Origin: Beaufortia kweichowensis
Lineage: Eukaryota; Chordata; Actinopteri; Cypriniformes; Gastromyzontidae
Assembly (NCBI GenBank): GCA_019155185.1
Contig: CM032794.1
Coordinates: 15,540,721-15,604,720 of the forward strand
Reading direction: 5' to 3'
DNA: 64,000 nucleotides
Shown piece by piece: positions 14,990 through 49,100 of the stretch. A program made the translations under genes and the position numbers. Every line of letters starts with the position of its first letter. The first letter of the stretch is position 1. Below the pieces are notes generated by a model. It had not been told where the DNA came from. It did not search any database and was given only the letters and a program-made list of their open reading frames with translations.

Positions 14990-16474
14990 AAAACACAAAA
15001 CTAAAATAGTTTATTTGTATCCCTCATACAGAAATGCATGGTGAAGAAAAAAGACGGAACATAAAATGTGACATAATTCAATAGTGATATGAACCCTTGG
15101 AGTATGAAGTCATCTTATTCATAAAAAAAGTGTGAAAGTCACATTTCAGTCAAACCATATTAAAAACAGCACTCTTGAGGGAATGTGGATTTCCGGTGTA
15201 TGAACTTGTCTTGTGTACTTCTTTTAGGTGATAAAAAATGCATTGGATGAAAAAATGACCCAAAAGACTCATTGTCCTCTAATCATATAAAAGATAAAAC
15301 ACTTAAAAAGATGGCAATTATGTCAGATGTTTTCTTTTCCCAAGCAACTGTCCACGTGCTGTTTCGGTCATTTAAATACATATTAAAACGGATACAAAAC
15401 AAAATCAGTGTACAAGTGAATTGAAATATAAGGCCAGAGAAAGACAGAATTATTTCAGAGACTACTTCTCTGTATCATCTATTCTGGTGGGGCACCTAGT
15501 ACAGAATGGAGAGCCTATTGTGCACTACTACAGAGAGAGAGACCATTGTAAGAATGATGTAAAAACAGTGTGAATGCAGCAACCTGAGTCTGAAGATAGT
15601 CTGTAGAATCTGAGCTGAGAGTCAAGAAGGCTTAAACAATCTGACTACACGTATAATACAAATCACAAGCTGAGATCACAGAATGAAAAAGATTCAAATT
15701 CATACATGCCAAGATGTCTAACAAGGAAGGGTGGATGACGAGAAAACGGCATCTCGGTCAAAATAAAAAATGATAAAAGGGATTTCACGGCTGACAAACG
15801 CAGGCATAATGTTAGAAGCTATCTATGTACATATATGCGAGTACATTATTGTTTTAATGCATGTCATCAAGCTCATCAACCTCACACATCATTATAAAGG
15901 CAGTCTCAACTGACACAGATCTTCACTTATGTACATCTGCTTGCTTAGCATGTGGAAGTAAAAACAAGTATGGCACAAGACACTCACACACAAAGCTTCA
16001 AACATCTAGATCTCACGAAAGATCTGACTTTACTCATCAGCGATCTCAACTGTGTTGTTTTTAGTCTTTTGAGCTTCGCAAAAGTACAAATGTTACGAGG
16101 CAAGAGAAAAAAAATCCTTCAAAATACAAAAAAGGAATTGTGTGTGTTTATATAGCAAACTCGTAAGAAGCGATGTTTAGTGTTGGGGCACGATTACCAT
16201 ATGCTATTTTCAATATATAAGCCACACTGATGTCAGTACTCTAGTTGAAGGTAGAATGGTGAGTTTGATCAAGATTTTGTCAGTTTGGTTCTTCTAGTAG
16301 TGAAGTCCTAGGAGCTTAAAATGCCCCTGATAAGGCTATGAGAGACTGCTGTTTTGAAGACATGCACATGTAGAAAGGCAGCGAGTCATCCACACAGGAT
16401 GTGATGTCAGAAGGCAGGGTGGGGGGCAGGGACTGGTGACAGCAGCTGGGTGAGTGGCGGCAGTGAGAATCCAA
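14990..16474 (-). other. rras2: Likely rras2 3' untranslated region
   Basis: This is the sequence directly after the rras2 stop codon on the minus strand. A long 3' untranslated region is usual for mammalian RRAS2. An AATAAA signal lies on the minus strand at 15015-15010, and an ATTAAA variant at 15858-15853. Which end is used cannot be told from sequence alone, so the boundary is a guess. Confidence 0.4.
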
Positions 16475-39638
<23,164 letters not shown>

Positions 39639-39639
39639 C

Positions 39640-42600
39640 GGGGACACGCTGCTGCTCTCTCGCCGCTGTCTAAACACACGCTCGCCGAGCCACTTTACTC
39701 CGTGACAGGCCTTCAGATGGAGAAACGCAGCGGGAAAATGCGAGAGGGTGTTTTATCGAGGTGCTAACTCAACGATAATCCCTGCGAGATGAGAAAAGTA
39801 CGATCACGGTCTGTGGAAAACGCATTCAGAGTCCATACGCCCTCGTCTAAATCGCTACCAGGCACCGACTGCGCTGTGAGATGTGGGGAGAGAGAACTGA
39901 TCTCAGTTCAGTGAGTCTCACGCTAGGGGGCGCTGCTATTGCAGCCGCTGTGTGCTGGTAATATATGTGTGTGAATACATTATTGATTTCCCTCAAGGGT
40001 GTAACCAAATATCCAAAATGGGGTTTGTAAAACTTTATAAATCTGCTATTGAGGAATCTATTTATCGACCATCGTAATGTTGCATTTTGCTGTGGTAGCA
40101 CTACTATAATTATTTTGATTGATCACTTGTGCTGTATTTGACAAAAGCGTGTACTGAATGAAATCCTCCAAATTCCCACATGAAAAAAGAATGTAGTATA
40201 CATTAGTGTTTATTATCGCAAACTGTAGACAATTTTAGTATATTGTATTAGGCCTACTATACTTAGTTAAAGAAAATTACAATATTCAGTTGTATGAACT
40301 ATAGTTAGAAAACTGTAGTACATACTATAATAGTAGTCCTATACTTTAATATTTACTGTGGTAAGGTTTAAAACACTTAAATAATTTTGCTACAGTTTGC
40401 TAGTACATACTAAAGTATACTGTATTTTTAGTGGATGTATTATATGTATAATCATGGATGTATTAAAATGGATGTTATACTTTAGTGTTTACTAGCAAAC
40501 TGTAATATGTAATAATAACTGTAATAAAATAAAACTTTGTATACTGTACATGTTTAACTCTGTAATTTGTTCTGTGATCATCTTACATACTTGGGAAAAC
40601 TATTACTTTATCCCATATGAAAATCCAGGAAAACAACCCGCAACATGTCACCTGTTGATATGGGATATATTTCAATATAAGGCCTTTTTCACATCTCTGT
40701 TTGCAACTGATCATTTCATCAACCATATGCAAATACTAAGGAAGACAACATCCCCCACCCACTTGTATGTGCCAGGTCTACAGAGTTTTTATTAATCCTG
40801 TAAATACTGTCACTGCAGAAATGACTTGTAATGGATACTGTGGCTCCTTTTCCCACTAAATGTTTTGCATATTTTTGTTATTTAACTGTTGAAGACGTTA
40901 GAATTTTGACATAAAAATTAATACATTTTCTTTGACTCCTTGTGCCCTAGAAGAATTTGGAGAATTTTAATTAACTTGTATTGCAGAACTCCAAGATTTA
41001 CATGGTTTTACTGCAGCTACTGGGAGGCTGCAACAACACCTCCCACAGTTCGGGAGAAAAGGATAACAGATTACAGGCCCTGACTGTACATGTTACATAA
41101 ACATCTGAAAATGATGAATCTATAAAACTCTTATTCACTGAATCAAAATTGCATCAGTTTTACTGTGAATCCTTAATAGGATCTAACATCTCTGGATCTT
41201 TGGTTTAGATCTTTTCCCAAAATTTGTTGTGTATCCCATGATTTTATGGTTAGTATTACCTGAGAAGACTGCCCTTCACATTAATAAATGAAATAAGGGA
41301 GTAAACAAAATATTCCACTGGGAATTTAAAGTATTCCAGTGTTTTTTTAGATAGAGTAAATATGAATATTTTCTTTTTACTCTGATATCTTTACATAATG
41401 AGTGATCATAGGGAAGTAGGTGATGGACAGAGAAACAGCTGTAATCATCTGCTGTGTCTGCCTGAACCAAAAATTGCTTCTGATGCTATTGCCTAAAGTT
41501 TATTCATTGTTTATTCCTAATAAAAAGACTGACTAGTTTTCCAAAGACAGGTGGAACACCAGTGATCTTATTTTCCATTTTAGCAGCTTACAAAATGAAT
41601 TAAAAAAATTGACCCTTACCAAAAATTCAAGTGCACTTTATTTTACAGTATGCGCACTTACAGTGTACAGCCAACAATTAGGTTAAATTTAGGATAGGTT
41701 TAAGGTTAGGTTTACATTTCATACATTGAAAATTGAAATAAAGTAAAATTCTTTGCTCAACAGGGTCACTGGTAAACCCAATCAAAAAATTAATTCACTT
41801 TAAGGTTCAAACGTGGCTAATCATTATGCAAATAAAATATGAAAAATTACTTTAATAACCATGGTTAAAGTAATCTGTCCAAAGCATCTGTCCTGTCCAA
41901 AGCATTTAAAATATGGAAATTTCTGTACAGTAAGTATTAAAAATGGCATAAAAAGCAATGGCATAAGCAAACGGTTTAGGTATGTACATCTTCAGCTAAT
42001 TCCCATTATAAAAAGGACCGGACAAGGAACAAGGAACGTGTGGTCATGTAAATAAAAAGTCATGTTAATGCATTCGAATAAACAACGTGAAAATGAAGCA
42101 GGGACAGTTTTGTCTTATATAACATATGAAACTTTCTATATGAAAAACTTAATTGTGTTTACTTAAATATATATACTCATATAAATATGTTTAATTTAAA
42201 TGACCTAATCATGTTTTATTTAGTCTTGAATTTAATTGGATCAGCCAAGGGTAATGTTCAAAAAATCAAGAAAAATATACAACAGTAATATATATGTTTG
42301 TAGAAATAATAAAACTCCATTAATATAAATTTTATATGGGTAAAGCTTCTTGTTCTAAAATGTAATGGTAGGACATACATTGTTACATCAGCTTTTTTCG
42401 CTTAAATCTAATGTATTATTTACATTATTAGGAACTGCTTCCACAGCACTTTAACTGACAACAGCTTGTGTACAAGACCTTATTACATTCACCTATATAC
42501 ACATCCACTTGAAATTTTATTTAGCAATCATCAGACTCGAGGCAAAACCTTCAACCTTTGAAATTATAATAAAGGTTCTAATTTTGAAAAATCCATGAAG

Positions 42601-42850
42601 ATTTCTGCAGGTGCAAATTTTGTGCGGGCCTGATTTTAACTGAATACAAATCTCACAAGTCGTAAGTCATCTGAGAGGCAGGAGACCATAACAAAATTCC
42701 AAAAGATTTCCTACAAGAGAACAGATCCTTTGTTGTGTTAGCAGTGGTTTGTGGGCAGGGAGTGTTCCAGCTACTTACAAGTGACCCTAATTATAAAAAA
42801 GGCTGCGGTCACGCTACACATAAAACAAGAGATATCACAAATGAAAAGGT
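39640..42850. other. rras2 promoter side and rras2-copb1 spacer
   Basis: 39640-39930 is CpG-richer than its surroundings and should hold the rras2 5' untranslated region and promoter on the minus strand; no TATA box is evident. 40190-40530 holds degenerate 'tactatagtaaac' repeats. 41625-41765 resembles a common fish repeat ('gtgcactttattttacagta', 'aggtttaaggttaggttta'). The remainder to 42850 shows nothing I can name. Confidence 0.6.
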
Positions 42851-42871
42851 CTTGGTACATGGTGTGCAGTG

Positions 42872-42877
42872 TTTATT
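42872..42877 (-). terminator. copb1: copb1 polyadenylation signal
   Basis: AATAAA on the minus strand, about 240 bases after the copb1 stop codon. It is the first clear signal downstream, so the transcript probably ends near 42850. Confidence 0.65.
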
Positions 42878-43117
42878 GAAACAAATGACGGATTAACAGG
42901 ATCAATTTCTTTTAGAGCATTAAAAAGAATGTTGTTGGTAGAAAATGTCAAAATAAGACATATTTTATGGGATTGAAGAGCTTAGATCTTGGCCACAAAG
43001 CGCTGCAGCCTGATGAAACAGAAACGAGCAATAAAGAAGAAGACAAGAGATAGGAACAACCATAGCGCTATTTAGTTAATTCTTGTCCTTTGTCACAGTA
43101 GCCTCAGTCTCTGGACT

Positions 43118-43177
43118 TTATGAGGCCGTCTTCTTCTGGGAGAGGTTGATCTTGTCACCCAGACTCAAAGCCATTCC
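43118..43177 (-). CDS. copb1: copb1 last coding exon and stop
   Basis: [19 protein letters not shown] followed by TAA at 43120-43118. Acceptor is TGTCTATAG. Confidence 0.95.
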   Translation of the reverse strand, partial: GMALSLGDKINLSQKKTAS

Positions 43178-46100
43178 CTATAGACAAAGAATGAATGCAT
43201 ACATTATGCAGTAATCACACTCTTTCCTCAATAGGAAACTCTAGCACTGACTGCTGTGAAAATAAATTATTCTTGATGTCACTGACCATTAAAATGCAAG
43301 AACATAAGAGACTTCATTAAATCTAGTAATCTACCAAAAATGGAATTTTGATTTTCTGTCACTCACATAACAGATTATTAATATTAACGATTCCTAGAAA
43401 TGGTTAATTTATAAATTTAGAGATGCTTTTCCCCACAGGCAATTTACACCCACAATAAAATCCACTACTAAAACAAAGAAATTATCATGTCTGCTGATCC
43501 TGTCTGTTGATCCTGCTTTCAGTGTTTACAGTAAACGTCATAAAGCTTTATTTTTAGTATAATAGTACAACCAAAAATATCCAGTGGTTTTGATAAGACA
43601 GGTCAGGGACATTACCTGGCTCTTGGCACGGATGCGAATATGACCATTGACTGGAGCGTCGGGACCCATGTGGATGGGCTTCTCAATGCTGACGTTTGCA
43701 AGGGCATCCTCTCCAAATATAGAGCGGGCATACAGGTTTGCCGCCATAAAGCCACAGATCCCAGAAAGAGCCTGTTTCAAAGAAAAAAACACATTATTTG
43801 ATGCTTGCGCTATTGTATGCATCGTTTACATAATGAACATTTGGCACCTACTGGCTCCCTTAAAGCGAGTAATATACCTTCTCTGGGGTCAAGCACTTCA
43901 TGTTGGTGGACTTAAGGATGTGTAGGAGATACTCATTCAGTTCAATGATGTTGGTGTTGACGGTAACCTGAATGGAAAGCAAACACAGAACAAATTCCAG
44001 ACATACCAAATACCAGAACAGAGATTAATATAGCTGTCATTTCCAACAGCATTTCCCAGTCCCCAGACTTGCCTTGTTCTCCCACTCGAATTCAGCCCAC
44101 ATCTGTCGGAACTCAGCGTCTGTGCAGGAGGCAGGCTGGATGTAGTCCATGATATCTATGTGAATGTCACTGAGCACGACACAGTTCCTGTCACTGGCTG
44201 CTCCTGATACATCATACACTGCAAAAACCATTTTTTCATTTAGATTTTAAAGAGATTCCAGGCCAAGCTCTGAACAAATGAAAAACTTTTGTGCTCGCAC
44301 AAGCAAATATGAAAGGTTAAACGAGGACAGTGGGATGATTTCACAAACCTATGTTTCCAAATATGATGCCGTTCTCTGTGGAGGCAACTTTAACATTGGC
44401 TTTGATGTTGGCAAAGTCATGTGGAGCCAACGTGAGAGGAGATGGCTTTTCAACCAGTTTAAGATCACCTAAGGGTAGACGACTGTGGTCAGTGAAAAAT
44501 GCACTGAAAACATACAAGGAACTGATGAACGAAAACAACTTATACCAAGTGTTGCCAGCTCCAAGGTGCAGTTCTGTAGAGTGTCGCTAGTCTGATTAAC
44601 AACCAGGACATCCAGGACGATGTCATATTGATTGACATGGACGTATGCTTCTGCATAGACTGGATCTGAGAAGCCAGTCAACTGTGTGACCTGGAGGAAA
44701 ACAGCAACTGTGAGTCTGTGACCTCAAATGATACAGCAAAATCACGTATTATTGCAAAGCACTTCGGAATAGTCTAATTTGATTGGACGGTTGTGACATC
44801 CAGTGGTCTGATATTGCTCATCCACCACACACCCAGGATTCAGTGATATCAGACCACTCATAAGGGTTAATTTACCGGTGCTACTTGCATGTTACACATA
44901 ATAAAAGAACAGCTAATCAAACATTTACTCTCCAATCAATACTCTGTATCCAATTACACATAGCAAGCAGCAGGGTAATAAATGCAGTCAATAAATAAAT
45001 GTGCAGTGAGACGCTCACTGTTGTATTAAAACCCTCTTGGCTGAGACGATTGTCAGCCATTCAAACCAGATGAATTTGGTTTAATCATTTGTAATATATT
45101 TCATGTTTGTCATCAATTAGGAATATTTCTACCTAATTAATTTGTAAGTAAATTATTTTTAAGGTCAAGTTAACTCGCACTACACAAATGACGCTGTTAC
45201 TCATTTTGAGTGGCTGTCAAAAGGGTAGTTGCGACTGGCCAATCAGAATAACGTATTTCAGAGCGCAATGTAAAAAGTCGAATTATTAAATTTCAAAAAC
45301 ATTATCTGATGGACGGAAATTTTAAATTGTAAGAATCTGGAAATGGACTAAACATTCTTAAACTGTCTGACGTGACTTCCATTTTAATCCAGTGAACCAC
45401 AACGCCATCTGGTGGTGAAATATGATGCAGTACAAATACCTTCCCAATTAATTTAGCCAACATCTAATCATTAAAATCTGGCAGATGAGCATAAACGGAT
45501 GAAATCTTCAATGGACCTTATTAAGTTTGGATGCCAGTGGGTCTGCGGCCTCTTTCCTCTGAGTGTTGCCCATAGCGGCCAGTAGACTGAGCTGAAACTG
45601 GTCCTCTTTAGATGCAGTCTCATTCTTAGCCGTGAGCTGCATGAAGGAGATGGGATCGTCTGCCTGAACCGTCACGTTACGCTTCTCAGACTCTTTCTGT
45701 TAAAGCAATAATAAAAACAGTTATGAGGGTAAAAGCATGACACAATATAAACAAATTATTATATTATTATGCCACGAGTTCAGCCACTACCATAAATAAA
45801 CGAGGGGAACGTGTAAAAAAAAAATAGAGTTTACCTTCTGTGAGAGTTTCTCCTCTTCCAGTCTGACAGCGAGCATGTGAGAAAGAGATCTGCGGCACTC
45901 CTTGTTGAAGATGTCGTTCATGAGGGGTGAGCATTCGGACAGGACCTTGAGGCACAAAGATATGCGGTCCACATCATCATCGGTGATGGGCTTCTTGGGT
46001 AGAGAGGACTTGCCCAGGTGGAGGATGGTGGCCATGATCAACATGGCTTCTGCAACAAAAGACTAAAAGCAACAAGATAACATGAATTACACCTCGATGT

Positions 46101-49100
46101 GACCCAAGTATGATTAAAAAAACAGTTTCGTTTTTGTTTATTGAATGCGCTATTTTAACAATAACATACATTTTGTCTTTTCTTGTCTTCGGGGAGGGCG
46201 ACATAACGCAGGGCCACTTTGGTGAGCGTGGTGGCCAGTGAGGCAGCAACATAGAAGTCTCCATCCATCAGAAAACCTCTTAGTGGAGGCCTAAGAGAAC
46301 ATAGGAATTACTTTAGAGATGTCATATGGGTGACGGGTATCGTAATATTACAGTTATGGGAGATAATCACCTGTCCTCTTCTTTCTTGGATGGTCTGGAG
46401 GTGCTGAGAGCGCTTTGAGTGACGTAGGTGCCCATCTCTGTCACCAGCTTAGGAGCTGGAGCGGCAGTGACCTCCTCCTCTGGTTTTACCTCGCCAGACT
46501 CCTTTCTTTAACTCGTTCTCCACAATAGGGATCTGAGTAACAACAAAACACAAATCAGAGAGTTTAGAGAGATCAGTAATAGATAAATGAAACAATTATG
46601 GGCAATTACATGTCAGCCTTTCCATGACAAAAATAAGGTTTTCACCATAAAGATAGCTCAGATGTTAATACTTGGTGGTTTAATTACGCATGTGACATCT
46701 CTTTCATTTATTTAAAGCATTTTGTGTTTGTGTTATATTCTTCAGTCATGTAAAGTGCTGTTTTCTAAATTGTCACATTCATAACAGTCCATGTTCCTCA
46801 TAAATGGGCAATTTTTTTGATTGTGTCTGTACACTACCATAAATGTATTTCAGTAATACATCTACATCTGCTTCTTTATTCATTGTTGTTGTCGAGCCGG
46901 TTAATTTTTTACTTATTGTTCAGCCCAAACCAGTTGCTATTATTCACTGTGTGGAGTTTTCAAAACACTTCAACATTAGTTATGATGGGGCACTTCGTGT
47001 ATACAAAGATATTAGCCAAACATAACAAATCATTTGTATAAAAGTCTTAAAGGTCAAGCAAAGGCAAAACTAAATGTTTATTTTAGAGTGTTTAACAGAT
47101 GATCAGGTATTTTGTAAATGTGTCTGTTTTTAATTAAAAGAAAATTACTAAACATGATGACAGCTAAAATAATAAATATAAAAACATTTAAAATGCTTGT
47201 CATGAGCCGTATAAGCAATTAGCTTTCTTTATCGTTGTTTGATATTTAGAGAGAAAGCAGGTCTGTTAGGTTACATGTATACTGCAAGGCGTAACAGACA
47301 AATTTTATCATTTGAAAGATATATGATTTTATCACATTTATTGACATGTATGTACAACAAGTATAAATGTTTACATATATACCAGACATACTGCATATTG
47401 TGGTTTGATACTTGCCTGTACACCAAAACCCAAGACTTTCACCCACTATAACATACCTCTCCCAAAGATCTGCGAACTTCTGTCATCACACTCTGGATGT
47501 CTTCTTTAGTGCTGCAATATTCACCCAAAATCCACAAAGCTCCTCTATAAATCCTGCAACAGAAAAGTCTCTTTTAAAATTACTTGTACAATTCTAAGCA
47601 AGATATATTACAATAGACAGAAGTACTATTAAGAGCTATCCCACCAATTCATTTTTATTATACCAGATTGTTTATATAATTGAATTTATTGAACTTCTAC
47701 ATCTCTTACTTGACAGTCTTGACAGCATGGAAGACTTCCAGCATCTTCTCAATGATGAGAGGTCTAAGGTTGTCGAACCTTTGAACAGCCTCTCGCACAA
47801 ACTCCAGCACGTCGGCTGCGGCCGCCTCGTTAGTGTCGCTCAGGAACTCCATCAGCTGTGGACACATAAAAAAAATCATAAATTTGTCCATTTAAGATAA
47901 CTAACTATATGGTAAAACATGGTGAATTCAATGACTAAGTCATTTTAGATAAAAGCACATGCCAAACTGATGAATGTAAAATCTAAGAGGACTGCACTGA
48001 ACAGTACTGCATGATCCAGCAATCAATCTTATTTATCTTTTTCAAAAGCAAAACAAAGAAATAAAATGTTTAACTTAAAAAAAAAAAAAAGTCCTGGATG
48101 TTTTGTGTGTAAACGTACCACAGGGATAACATTGGCTGCCATGTCAGGGAAGCGCACGCTGCACGAGTGCAGAGTACGAACTAGCAGCTGCCTGTACTTG
48201 TCTGTGTCCTCATGTTCGGTCACATTGTTGGTTTTGATAACTTCTTTCTTTAGCACTATAACCAGCTGCGAAAAACAATACAAAAAAAATCTCATCATAC
48301 AGTTTGTATGAATGGGATCAGTATATCAATCTTTATGCACGTTTCAAAAACATCAGCAGATCAACTGCAGATCGTGGCACATACCTCCTCTACATTGCGG
48401 GATGACACCAGGTCCAGGGCCAACTGTAGGGTCTTCTTGCGGACCTCGAGATCAGGGGTGGTCAAAACCCTCAGAATATCCATTACCAGGTCCTAAGAAC
48501 AGACAACACAAGCATCAAGATCCCTGATAAGATTTGTTGTGGAATTAATTAAAGATTTGCAATGAGGTGAAGGACTTGTGTGCACCTGCAGCACTCGCTC
48601 ATGTGTTGGGTGTTCCTTCAGCTCAATCAGCCGGTCCAGAACGATGAGCTTGACGTTGTTGTCACTCTCTTTAATGATCAGATCAATGTAGCACTGAGCA
48701 GCAGCCTGATAAGCACAAGAAATGTACATGTCATTCCAACAGATTACCACTAAGCAGTAGAAGTTGATGGGAACGAGCCTGGTGCCACATGATTTACCTT
48801 AATGGCTGTAGGAGCGCTGGACAGAGTGACCAGTGTGCCAGCTGCTTCATATTTAACCGCAGGACTGGAGGACTGCAACAGGTTGTAGATGCAACGGATG
48901 AAACGAGCTCTCTCTGAGGGGTTGGCATGGCAGACCTAAGCAACAAGTGGATATATGTAAGGCACAATAAAATATGTTCTATACCACCTCACAGCATTTG
49001 CCTAAGAGCTTAGCATTTAATTTATTAGGAAGGAATAAGCATTCTGATTATGACAGCATATCTATATTTTTATTACAGTCAAAATGTATGTATTAATGCA

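Larger units (their letters stand above)
11059..14990. other. Intergenic spacer
   Basis: AT-rich sequence without a supportable gene. The first part (11059-11200) is CpG-richer and may be the promoter of the possible exon next to it. At 11470-11640 there are degenerate 'agtaaactgtagtaa' style repeats like those at 40.2-40.5 kb. The 48-bp tandem repeat near 12 kb is listed separately. The right end runs into the likely rras2 3' untranslated region. Confidence 0.6.
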
